From: a virus
IMG/VR virus record: IMGVR_UViG_3300046804_003546
Coordinates: 1 to 32,336 of that record
Strand: one strand, 5' to 3'
Length of the DNA stretch: 32,336 nt
Part shown: piece by piece, positions 1-6,774 of the stretch
How positions within the stretch are numbered: position 1 is the first letter of the stretch
Layout: each line of letters starts with the position of its first letter
The notes under the pieces: generated by a model
Told to the model about the DNA's origin: nothing
Seen by the model: the letters and a program-made list of their open reading frames with translations, nothing else
Databases searched by the model: none
Position numbers and translations under genes: made by a program

Positions 1-2
1 CA

Positions 3-134
3 TTCTTCCCACCGTTCTTCCCATTATTCCCTCCATTCTTCCCACCTTCCTTCCCATTCTTCCCATTCTTCCCACCGTTCTTCCCGTTCTTCCCGTTCTT
101 CCCATTCTTCCCACCGTTCTTCCCATACTTCCCA
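3..134 (+). repeat. Pyrimidine-rich tandem repeat encoding (F-F-P)n
   Basis: Units of TTCTTCCC(A/G), sometimes with an extra CC(A/G/T) codon, are repeated about a dozen times and encode FFP or FFPP. The tract probably extends left of the window. Identical 9-12 bp units in tandem could change copy number by slippage or recombination. The opposite strand reads as an apparent Trp/Glu-rich ORF, which is only a shadow of this repeat. Confidence 0.85.
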
Positions 135-656
135 GTATTCAGCGCCTATTTCATCCCTTGGTTTGGACCACCATGCGTTGAAGAAAATACATTGATCGAT
201 ACACCTAATGGACAGATTCCTGTAAAGAATCTTCAAGTTGGAGATGTAGTTTGGTCAACACCAATCTCTGAACTCGATCCTTCAGACCCAGATTGGCAGA
301 AGTATGCTTGGTTTAGCAATACTTTGAACACTGGCGAACTGGTTGAGACAACTATCACAGCGATTGAATCTGTAGAAGAGTCAGATATCATATGTTTCAA
401 TGGAAACTCAGATATTAGACTAACCTTCACACAGCCAATCTTCGTGAAGACAGTCAATAATCAGTACAAGATTAAAGAAGCATACTACGTAGAAGTTGGA
501 GAAAGTCTCATAGTTGTAGACTCAACTGGTCAAAAGGTTGAAGTCCCTGTAACAAGTATCGAGCACTTCACAGATGAAGTAGTAAATGTATATCAGTTAT
601 CTTGTGAACCGTACGACTGGTTCTTTGTAAGTGGTATACTAGTACACAACAAGTAA
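3..656 (+). CDS. Tail-type protein, C-terminal part: Phe-Phe-Pro repeat plus C-terminal Hint (intein-like) domain (5' partial)
   Basis: The reading frame is open through the left edge, so the gene begins outside the window; 217 residues are visible. Residues 1-44 are Phe-Phe-Pro units, followed by a Phe/Trp/Pro linker ending in FGPP. At Cys58 a Hint domain starts (CVEENTLIDTPNG, then IPVKNLQVGDVV, the usual intein block A layout) and runs about 160 residues to a C-terminal block SGILVHNK and the stop. His215-Asn216 match the intein C-terminal pair, but only Lys217 follows, so there is no Cys/Ser/Thr nucleophile and no C-extein. Block B reads LTFTQP, with Gln144 where inteins have the conserved His. 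Splicing is therefore unlikely; self-cleavage or attachment to another molecule, as in bacterial intein-like domains, is possible. A structural or tail-fibre role is inferred from the repeat and the virion gene context. An internal ATG at 192 lies inside the Hint domain and is not a credible start. Confidence 0.8.
   Translation, partial: FFPPFFPLFPPFFPPSFPFFPFFPPFFPFFPFFPFFPPFFPYFPVFSAYFIPWFGPPCVEENTLIDTPNGQIPVKNLQVGDVVWSTPISELDPSDPDWQKYAWFSNTLNTGELVETTITAIESVEESDIICFNGNSDIRLTFTQPIFVKTVNNQYKIKEAYYVEVGESLIVVDSTGQKVEVPVTSIEHFTDEVVNVYQLSCEPYDWFFVSGILVHNK
632..640 (+). promoter_or_regulatory. Extended -10 promoter for the oxygenase operon
   Basis: TGGTATACT lies inside the last codons of the Hint gene, 38 nt upstream of the first oxygenase start. 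It is the same nine-base word found directly in front of the genes at 17523 and 26091. No convincing -35 box sits 16-18 bp upstream. Because it lies in coding sequence it could be chance. Confidence 0.45.
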
Positions 657-664
657 TCTAGTAG

Positions 665-717
665 AGAGTAGGGAGTATATGTCAGTCGAAAATAACGACG
701 GTATACTCCCTACCTCT
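665..717 (+). promoter_or_regulatory. RNA hairpin covering the ribosome-binding site and start codon of the first oxygenase
   Basis: TAGGGAGTATA (669-679) is exactly complementary to TATACTCCCTA (702-712). G668-C713 extends the stem, and AGA/TCT (665-667 with 715-717) extends it further past one bulged C. Inside the loop GTCG (685-688) can pair with CGAC (696-699). The stem contains the GGGAG Shine-Dalgarno sequence and the A of the ATG at 679, so folded mRNA should hide the translation start. It could also act as a weak terminator for the upstream gene, but no T-run follows it. Confidence 0.6.
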
Positions 718-1347
718 ATATTGGATAAACATGTTCTATTTCCTGGGCTTGTGCTTTATAAAAATATAATTAATCAGGGCAATGAAATAATATCAAAATT
801 TGAAAATATTTTATCTGATAATGGAAATTATAAATGGAATCCAGCAATGGTTGGCAACAGGCAAAGAATTCCAGATTATAGAGATTGTCTAGATTTTAAA
901 TTTAAAAAATCTACAATAGTAGGAACAGATGAAAATTCAGAAATAATTAAAGATTCGTGGCAGTATTTATTTGATGTAATGAATGTAGCAGTAATGGATT
1001 ATTGCAGCATGTATCCTATGGAACCATTAGAATATTGGGAGTCTATAAATCTTGTAAAATATTATCCAGGTAATCATTTCCAAACTCATGCAGATGACGG
1101 AGCATCTTATAAGTCAGTGGTATCTCTAGTTGGATATTTAAATGATGATTATGATGGAGGAGAACTATCCTTTGATGCACATGGAATTAAAATTAAACCA
1201 GATGCTGGAGATCTGGTTATTTTCCCATCAAATTATTTATTTATGCATAAAGCATTGCCAGTAACTAGCGGGGTAAAGTATTCAATTGTAACTATGCTAG
1301 ACTATAGTGATAAGTTTCACACACAAAGGTTTTATTATGGTAAGTAA
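679..1347 (+). CDS. 2OG-Fe(II) dioxygenase, prolyl-4-hydroxylase type (array member 1)
   Basis: A 222-residue protein of the P4H-like 2-oxoglutarate/Fe(II) oxygenase superfamily, which couples 2OG decarboxylation to substrate hydroxylation. Iron ligands are His137 and Asp139 (QTHADDG) and His190 (FMHKALPV); Lys200 (SGVKYS) is the expected 2OG carboxylate ligand. The family signature LNDDYDGGEL lies between them. It shares RDCxDFKFKK and a closing MLDY-xx-K(F/Y)HT stretch with member 5, its closest relative here, and the RDC motif with member 4. The start has GGGAG upstream, held in a predicted hairpin. It is the first gene of the array and its 3' end overlaps member 2. The substrate is unknown. 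Confidence 0.85.
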   Translation: MSVENNDGILPTSILDKHVLFPGLVLYKNIINQGNEIISKFENILSDNGNYKWNPAMVGNRQRIPDYRDCLDFKFKKSTIVGTDENSEIIKDSWQYLFDVMNVAVMDYCSMYPMEPLEYWESINLVKYYPGNHFQTHADDGASYKSVVSLVGYLNDDYDGGELSFDAHGIKIKPDAGDLVIFPSNYLFMHKALPVTSGVKYSIVTMLDYSDKFHTQRFYYGK

Positions 1348-1882
1348 TGAGTTGGCTTTAGGTATAAGATTATACAAAAATATAAATCTTCCATGTAGAG
1401 ATCAAATTCTTTCATTAGATTTTTCAAATGCTACAAGCGAAAGCATAATGAGTAATAGTGAATCAAGAATAGATTATTCTTCTAGAATAACACTTTCTAT
1501 TGATATTCCTTATACAAATAATAATCAAAATGAATTTACAGATATTTTTAGAGAAACATTTGATCCAGTAGAAAAAGACTATATGTCATATTTTGGCATA
1601 TCTTTAAAGTCTCATAATCCATATAAAATTTTAAAATACGAGGTGGGTGGAAAATTTGAAAATCATATGGATGATGGGGGAGGAAACTTTAGAAGAGTTT
1701 CAACAGTGTATTATTTAAATGACGACTACGAGGGTGGAGAGTTATGTTTTCCACAATTTGGGATTAATTTAAAACCAGATGCTGGCGATATGATAGTATT
1801 TCCATCATCATATGTATATTCTCATAGCGTAAAGCCAGTAATTTCTGGAAATAGGTTTTCTATAGCAAGTTGGTTAAAATGA
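1337..1882 (+). CDS. 2OG-Fe(II) dioxygenase, prolyl-4-hydroxylase type (array member 2)
   Basis: 181 residues, one of the two shortest array members. His110 and Asp112 (ENHMDDGG) and His163 (YSHSVKP) form the iron triad, and Arg173 (SGNRFS) is the likely 2OG ligand; LNDDYEGGEL is present. I place the start at ATG 1337 rather than an in-frame ATG at 1307, because AAAGG lies 7 nt upstream of it and a start at 1307 would overlap member 1 by 41 nt. The N-terminal IRLYKNI resembles member 1 (LVLYKNI), yet this is the only protein of that N-terminal type with Arg instead of Lys. The stop overlaps the next start (ATGA), implying translational coupling. Confidence 0.83.
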   Translation: MVSNELALGIRLYKNINLPCRDQILSLDFSNATSESIMSNSESRIDYSSRITLSIDIPYTNNNQNEFTDIFRETFDPVEKDYMSYFGISLKSHNPYKILKYEVGGKFENHMDDGGGNFRRVSTVYYLNDDYEGGELCFPQFGINLKPDAGDMIVFPSSYVYSHSVKPVISGNRFSIASWLK

Positions 1883-2370
1883 TTAAAGTCATAAGTACTC
1901 CAGCAAATGAGACAGACTTAGTTGGTATAACTTCAAAAATAGATGCCGTATGTCCATTAAATAGGTTTGGAGATAAACCACACTGGTCATCTGATTGTGT
2001 AAGTGCAGACCAGGTTTATAGAATTCAAAAGTTTGTTCAAAGAGTTATAGAGGAAACTGGGGTTATTTTGCAGGGACAAATTGTAGAGTTATTTAGTCCA
2101 ATAGAAAAAGTTTTTCCTTATAATATTCAATTAATTAAAATAGATAGAAATATATTCAATACAGATATTATTGTTGAAAAACAGTTATGTCAAACAATAA
2201 CACCACTTAAAGAAGAATGCAAAACATATGTATTGAACAATAACTCTGGTGATGTAGTAATAGATGAATTAGTCATGGGAGAGTATGCCATAGCAACTTA
2301 TTGGGCTGAGTACAGAGATCCTAGATATAAAAATTGGTTTATTGGAAAGTATATGGTTCGTTATGTCTAA
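1879..2370 (+). CDS. Hypothetical protein within the oxygenase array
   Basis: 163 residues that I do not recognise. The ATG at 1879 overlaps the previous stop (ATGA) and is preferred over a TTG at 1870. The N-terminal third contains CPLNRFGDKPHWSSDC, with two Cys flanking a His/Trp-containing loop; the rest alternates short hydrophobic stretches, suggesting beta structure. There is no signal peptide or membrane segment. It does not carry the H-x-D...H triad, so it is not another oxygenase. Its last 8 nt overlap the next gene. A partner or substrate role for the oxygenases is only a guess from position. Confidence 0.7.
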   Translation: MIKVISTPANETDLVGITSKIDAVCPLNRFGDKPHWSSDCVSADQVYRIQKFVQRVIEETGVILQGQIVELFSPIEKVFPYNIQLIKIDRNIFNTDIIVEKQLCQTITPLKEECKTYVLNNNSGDVVIDELVMGEYAIATYWAEYRDPRYKNWFIGKYMVRYV

Positions 2371-3154
2371 AAAAGATTTATCTAATCCAACAATCCGTGT
2401 AGTAGAAAATTTTATAGATGATGAAACATGTGACTATCTTATAAGTTATGCGGAAAAAGAAAACCTCTGGCACAATTTTAATAATTCAATTAAGAGTTAT
2501 GTATTTAAAGATAAACAAGAATATACTTCTGCAGGCAATCAATGGAATGATAGAAGGGTTGATATTAATGAGTTATACCTTCAAGGAATGGAAAATAGAA
2601 AAGATTTATTTGATATAGTAGTTCCACTACAATATAAAATGCATGATGAAGTTGTAGATTTTTTTTCTCCAGATTTTGAGTTGCATAGTGAACTGTGGGA
2701 AATTGTAAGATGGAGAGAAGGAAACTTTCAAGAACCCCATGTTGACCATATTGATCCAAACTTTGATTTAAATTCTATAGATTTATCAAATATACCAGAA
2801 GAGTGTCAGTATTTTTTTGAAGAAAGAAACATAGAAAAATATAAAAAACTTTTTACAAATAAGGCTTTTACGTCTATCATATATTTGAATGATGACTATG
2901 TGGGTGGAGAGTTATACTTTCCACAGCATAATAATTTTGAAATAAAACCAAAAAAGGGTACGATGTTAATTTTTAGTGGAACTATTGATAACATGCACGG
3001 AATTAAAGAAATTACTAATGGAACAAGATATACTCATGTAACATTTTGGTCTAACAACATATCCAAATCCAGCAAAATTGCTTTTGATAAAAAAGTCAAT
3101 AGGCTATTAATTGACAAAGACAATAAACCAATAATGAGTGTTAGCCCTATCTAA
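2363..3154 (+). CDS. 2OG-Fe(II) dioxygenase, prolyl-4-hydroxylase type (array member 3)
   Basis: 263 residues. The N-terminal RVVENFIDDETCDYLI is the helix that opens many P4H-like proteins (ENF-type, shared with members 6, 8 and 9). The iron triad is His126, Asp128 (EPHVDH) and His212 (NMHGIKE); Arg222 (NGTRYTH) should bind 2OG. A longer insertion of roughly 25 residues rich in acidic residues and Tyr/Phe lies between the HxD motif and LNDDYVGGEL. The start is ATG 2363 rather than an in-frame TTG at 2342, with GGAAAG about 13 nt upstream. The C-terminal 30 residues are Lys-rich and lie beyond the double-stranded beta-helix core. Confidence 0.85.
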   Translation: MSKKDLSNPTIRVVENFIDDETCDYLISYAEKENLWHNFNNSIKSYVFKDKQEYTSAGNQWNDRRVDINELYLQGMENRKDLFDIVVPLQYKMHDEVVDFFSPDFELHSELWEIVRWREGNFQEPHVDHIDPNFDLNSIDLSNIPEECQYFFEERNIEKYKKLFTNKAFTSIIYLNDDYVGGELYFPQHNNFEIKPKKGTMLIFSGTIDNMHGIKEITNGTRYTHVTFWSNNISKSSKIAFDKKVNRLLIDKDNKPIMSVSPI

Positions 3155-3168
3155 TAATGAAAAAATAT

Positions 3169-3197
3169 TTGATATATTGCAACAACTATGCTATACT
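3169..3197 (+). promoter_or_regulatory. Sigma-70-like promoter with extended -10
   Basis: TTGATA (3169-3174), a 17-bp spacer and TATACT (3192-3197), with TG at 3189-3190 forming an extended -10. It lies in the only sizeable gap of the array (3155-3215), 18 nt upstream of the start at 3216. It is the one promoter in the window with both boxes at standard spacing. Confidence 0.65.
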
Positions 3198-3215
3198 TAA
3201 TAAAAGGAGAAAACC

Positions 3216-3983
3216 ATGAACAATATAATGTCTTTTATGTCTAATAGACCTTGGCTTAAAAAAGATAGTAAGTCCGCACCAACTCCAATGATTAAAACAA
3301 TTCCAGATTGGTATAGAGAAGCAGATAGATTTGCGAAAATGCCTAATGGAGAATATTATAAAGCACCAAAAACAATTTGTCCTTATCCAAAAGAAGGAAC
3401 AACAGATGACTATGGTTTAATTCCTACATGGAAAGCGTGTCCATCGGTTTTTGATATTATGGGAACTGGATACTCATTAAATCTTCCTTGTGATGTAGAA
3501 TTTATTCAAAAAGACAACGGTATGCTTGAAGTAAATATAGCAGATAAACAATATAAAGATTTTGTTACCCCTAGACCTCCAATGCCACAGTTTAAGCATC
3601 CTATGGGTTACCACGAACATCATTTTGCTTGGTTTTATGATTGGGGCATGAAAACTCCAGAAGGTTATAGCACATTAGTTACTCAACCATTTAACAGATT
3701 TGAATTACCATTTCTAAACACCTCTGGTATAATTGACACAGATAAAGTACATTTTCCAGGATCTTTACCATTTTTTATTGTAAAAGGTTGGTCAGGAGTT
3801 CTTGAGGCTGGAACACCATTTGCACAAGTGATGCCTTTTAAAAGAGAAGACTGGTCATCAGATATAGTGATAGAAAATCCAATGAATATGTATACAAAGA
3901 ATAAAGAAAATTCTGAGTTTTATAGAGTCCCAGATGGAGGAGTTTATAAAAACAAAGTATGGAGCAGAAGGAAATACGAATAA
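3216..3983 (+). CDS. Conserved phage protein of unknown function (paralogue of the protein at 5384)
   Basis: 255 residues with a strong AAAAGGAG ribosome-binding site. It contains TIPDWYREADRF near the N-terminus, KACPSVFDIMGTGYSLNLP in the middle and EAGTPFAQVMPFKRE near the C-terminus. From memory this layout (W-rich start, Cys-Pro, 'G-(Y/F)-x-(L/I)-x-(L/P)P', then GTP-x-AQ-x-(I/M)PF) is shared with uncharacterised phage-encoded proteins. The protein at 5384 matches the same scheme (GWSLSCTKD; AGTPVATIIP), so I regard the two as distant paralogues. A small beta-rich enzyme or binding protein is possible. It lacks an H-x-D...H triad at the usual spacing despite a YHEHHFAW stretch. Its stop overlaps the next start (TAATG). 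Confidence 0.75.
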   Translation: MNNIMSFMSNRPWLKKDSKSAPTPMIKTIPDWYREADRFAKMPNGEYYKAPKTICPYPKEGTTDDYGLIPTWKACPSVFDIMGTGYSLNLPCDVEFIQKDNGMLEVNIADKQYKDFVTPRPPMPQFKHPMGYHEHHFAWFYDWGMKTPEGYSTLVTQPFNRFELPFLNTSGIIDTDKVHFPGSLPFFIVKGWSGVLEAGTPFAQVMPFKREDWSSDIVIENPMNMYTKNKENSEFYRVPDGGVYKNKVWSRRKYE

Positions 3984-4711
3984 TGACAACATATAATGAA
4001 AACGATAACCACTGGTTTACAAAAGATAGATCAGAAACTGCATCAAACAGAATAGCACCAAGACAACTGGCTGATGGTGTAATTGCTGAAAATCTTGGAC
4101 TAGGGTTACATGTATATCACAATACATTTTCCAAAGAGGATGCTGATAGATATATTAATATTCTTGAATCTAATTTAACAAATGGTCCTAAATATAAATG
4201 GTCAGAAGCACAAGTAACTAATTCTCCGACTCCAATTAAAAGAGCAAGAGACTGCGTTGATTTTAAATATAAGCAAGAAAATCTAGGGCCAAGAGATGAA
4301 AATAATGCAGAACTTTTAGATTTGCATGAAGAAATTTATCAAAAGTTAAAGCGTTGTGTTGATGATTATGCCGCTTATTGGGGCATCAATGTTGTTTATT
4401 ATGAAGCATTTAATTTTGTTAAGTATGAAGGAGAAGGAACTCACTTCAACATTCATGCGGATCATGGACCAGCATATAATTGTACAGTCTCTGCAGTTAT
4501 TTATATTAATGATGACTATGAAGGCGGGGATCTAAAGTTCCCAAGATTAGATAATCTTGTATATAAACCAAAAGTTGGAGATATTGCAGTGTTCCCATCT
4601 AACTATATATATGAGCATGCATCGTTGCCAATGGTATCAGGAACAAAGTATTGTGTTGTTATCATGACAGATATTAATGATTTAAGTCACAAGCAAGTTA
4701 GGAGTATGTAA
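3983..4711 (+). CDS. 2OG-Fe(II) dioxygenase, prolyl-4-hydroxylase type (array member 4)
   Basis: 242 residues. Iron ligands are His158, Asp160 (NIHADHG) and His212 (YEHASLP), with Lys222 (SGTKYC) for 2OG and INDDYEGGDL as family signature. It shares RARDCVDFKYKQ and EAFNFVKYEGEGTHF with members 1 and 5, making a three-gene subfamily. The start is ATG 3983, overlapping the upstream stop and preceded by AAGGA at 3968-3972; an in-frame start at 3959 would add eight residues and overlap the upstream gene more deeply. About 30 extra N-terminal residues precede the LHVYHN strand. The stop and the next ATG share one base. Confidence 0.85.
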   Translation: MTTYNENDNHWFTKDRSETASNRIAPRQLADGVIAENLGLGLHVYHNTFSKEDADRYINILESNLTNGPKYKWSEAQVTNSPTPIKRARDCVDFKYKQENLGPRDENNAELLDLHEEIYQKLKRCVDDYAAYWGINVVYYEAFNFVKYEGEGTHFNIHADHGPAYNCTVSAVIYINDDYEGGDLKFPRLDNLVYKPKVGDIAVFPSNYIYEHASLPMVSGTKYCVVIMTDINDLSHKQVRSM

Positions 4712-5382
4712 TGCAAACATGGACAGATAAACAAGATCTTGGCAATGGAATTTTTTGCTATAAGGGTGTAATAAAGAAAGAAATAGATGTTGTCAATAGG
4801 CTTGAAAGCACCCTGGGATCTGTTGCTGGATACGGAGAACTATCGTCTGAAGGAAAAAGATATCACTGGATGCCAGCATATGTGGGATATCAACAACTTA
4901 TGCCAGACTATAGAGACTGCGTTGACTTTAAATTTAAGAAAACTGATATAGAGTTAGATACAAGCGAAGACTCGCTAAAGTTACAATCCTTATGGCAAGA
5001 TCTTTATGATGTAAAATTGCCAGTTGTACAGGATTATTCTAGAATGTATAATATAAATAATCTTCAGTATTGGGAAGCGTTTAACTTTATTAAATATGGT
5101 CCAGGTCAACACTTTATGGAACATCACGATCATGGATTCTCCTATAATTGTACAGTTTCTCTAGTTGCATATCCTAATGATGATTATGAGGGTGGCGAAT
5201 TATATTTTAGATTACAAAATCTAAAAGTAAAGCCAGAAGCGGGAGACTTATTTGTTTTCCCATCAAACTTTATGTATCCACATCAAGCAATGCCAGTTCA
5301 TTCAGGAACGAAGTATTCTATAGTAACAATGCTTGATTATAATAAAAAGTATCATACCCCAGAAATGTATCAAGGAGATTAA
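4711..5382 (+). CDS. 2OG-Fe(II) dioxygenase, prolyl-4-hydroxylase type (array member 5)
   Basis: 223 residues and the closest relative of member 1: both share RDCxDFKFKK, a Y-W-E-(S/A) stretch, SYxxxVSLVxY and a terminal MLDY segment, and they are nearly equal in length. Iron ligands are His138, Asp140 (FMEHHDHG) and His191 (YPHQAMP); Lys201 (SGTKYS) for 2OG. The family strand reads PNDDYEGGEL, with Pro where the other nine have Leu, Ile or Phe. It starts at ATG 4711 in a TAATG overlap. The similarity to member 1, with four genes between, points to duplication inside the array followed by divergence. Confidence 0.85.
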   Translation: MQTWTDKQDLGNGIFCYKGVIKKEIDVVNRLESTLGSVAGYGELSSEGKRYHWMPAYVGYQQLMPDYRDCVDFKFKKTDIELDTSEDSLKLQSLWQDLYDVKLPVVQDYSRMYNINNLQYWEAFNFIKYGPGQHFMEHHDHGFSYNCTVSLVAYPNDDYEGGELYFRLQNLKVKPEAGDLFVFPSNFMYPHQAMPVHSGTKYSIVTMLDYNKKYHTPEMYQGD

Positions 5383-5383
5383 A

Positions 5384-6091
5384 GTGTTTAATATTAAAGT
5401 AGAAAAAACTCCAGATTCATTATTTAATATTAATCCAATGTCAATTAAAAGAGATTGGATGGATAAAACATCTGAAAATCATGCCTATAGATGTTTTCCA
5501 GTAACACAGGCAAATGTGATTGGGTGGAGTCTTTCATGTACAAAAGACATATCTTTTGAATGGAATGGCATTAATGATCAAACTCCAGATACAGTTAAAA
5601 TTTTTAGTCCAGAAGGTTCGTACTCTGGAAGAGGTCAATCATCAATAAGTTTAAGTACGGGTTTAATATTTAGAACCGATGAAGATGTTAGTTTGTTTAC
5701 TATAAATCCTGTTAACTATTTTAGTAATGAATTTGAAACTATGTCCAGTCTAATCACTACATCTTTTTATGATAATCCAATACCATTAGCATTAAAGGCT
5801 AAGGTTGCAAATAAAGTTGTTACAATTCCAGCAGGTACGCCAGTTGCAACAATAATTCCAATATCTTTAACAAATTTAAATAATAGCGTGATTGAAATTG
5901 TTAAATATTCTGATCCAGACAGAAAAAGACATGATGCAAATATTTCATATGGAAATGCATCTCAGGTTGTTAATTCATCTGGAGAGTGGACAGACTGGTA
6001 TAGAAATGCTGTAAATGAGAAGGGCGAATCTCTTGGACACCATGAAGTAAAAACATTAAAACTTGAAGTTAGACAGGGTGATATAATATGA
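5384..6091 (+). CDS. DUF6065-like protein of unknown function
   Basis: 235 residues from a GTG start. The GTG at 5384 has AAGGAG 6 nt upstream and follows the previous stop by one base; a start at 5333 would overlap member 5 by 50 nt. The segment KRDWMDKTSENHAYRCFP followed by ANVIGWSL looks like the DUF6065 family as I remember it (RDWMD, AYRC-P, GW), but I could not run a profile search. AGTPVATIIP near residue 165 matches the EAGTPFAQVMPF segment of the protein at 3216. No signal peptide or membrane helix is visible. Being embedded twice among oxygenase genes suggests that this family works with them, perhaps binding the same substrate. Confidence 0.7.
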   Translation: MFNIKVEKTPDSLFNINPMSIKRDWMDKTSENHAYRCFPVTQANVIGWSLSCTKDISFEWNGINDQTPDTVKIFSPEGSYSGRGQSSISLSTGLIFRTDEDVSLFTINPVNYFSNEFETMSSLITTSFYDNPIPLALKAKVANKVVTIPAGTPVATIIPISLTNLNNSVIEIVKYSDPDRKRHDANISYGNASQVVNSSGEWTDWYRNAVNEKGESLGHHEVKTLKLEVRQGDII

Positions 6092-6774
6092 TTATGGAAG
6101 ATAATAAGGGTGAATATAAGGTAGTACATAGAAAACCTTCAATTACTCCGTCTGGATGGTTTGGTAGTGGTAAAGAGATGATTGTTGAGTTAGAAAATTT
6201 TATGACTCAAGAAGAAATGGACTTTTTAGAAAAGGCTGCAAAATCTATAACAATTTGGGATGTAACAGAAAGCCATGTAAACGAAAATGGAACAGTTGTA
6301 TATGAGTCAAGTTATTGGAAAGACAGAGTAGCAACAAGCCCATCACTAGATAAAAATGACCCTACAATTGCTCCAGTGATTGCTGGCTTATTTCAAAGAT
6401 TAAAGCCAATAGTTGAAGAATTTTATAAGGTAAAGGTTACTCCAACTGGTACAACTATTGTTAGATGGCTTCCAGGGCAGTTTCAAAAGCCTCATGCAGA
6501 TAAAGAATTACATGAAGGACCAGATGCTGGATTACCAAATGATTTCCCAAATTATGATCTTTCAAGTCTTTTTTATTTAAATGAGGACTATGAAGGTGGA
6601 GAGTTATATTTCCCAAACCAAGGAGTTCAGTTTAAACCTAAAAAGGGTGCTGCTTACTTTTTCCCAGGGGATATGAATTATATTCATGGAGTAACAGAAA
6701 TTAAGAGTGGTATTAGATATACCTGCCCATTCTTTTGGGAGATTACTGAACATACGGGAGATAGAAAGCCGTGA
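6088..6774 (+). CDS. 2OG-Fe(II) dioxygenase, prolyl-4-hydroxylase type (array member 6)
   Basis: 228 residues (a second ATG two codons in is an alternative start). ENF-type N-terminus: VELENFMTQEEMDFLEKA. Iron ligands are His136, Asp138 (KPHADKE) and His200 (YIHGVTE), with Arg210 (SGIRYT) for 2OG; the strand motif is LNEDYEGGEL. An eighteen-residue acidic/Pro/Asn loop follows the HxD motif, similar to that in member 3, and the C-terminus also ends PFFWE where member 3 has VTFWS. Members 3 and 6 are therefore likely sister genes. It is joined to its neighbours by ATGA and GTGA overlaps. Confidence 0.85.
   Translation: MIMEDNKGEYKVVHRKPSITPSGWFGSGKEMIVELENFMTQEEMDFLEKAAKSITIWDVTESHVNENGTVVYESSYWKDRVATSPSLDKNDPTIAPVIAGLFQRLKPIVEEFYKVKVTPTGTTIVRWLPGQFQKPHADKELHEGPDAGLPNDFPNYDLSSLFYLNEDYEGGELYFPNQGVQFKPKKGAAYFFPGDMNYIHGVTEIKSGIRYTCPFFWEITEHTGDRKP

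Noticed and set aside
24-236. Minus-strand ORF rich in Trp and Glu
   Set aside because: It is the reverse complement of the FFP-encoding repeat; the plus frame continues into a recognisable Hint domain.
192-656. Hint domain as a stand-alone 154-residue gene starting at ATG 192
   Set aside because: The frame is open upstream and Cys58, needed for the domain, lies before this ATG.
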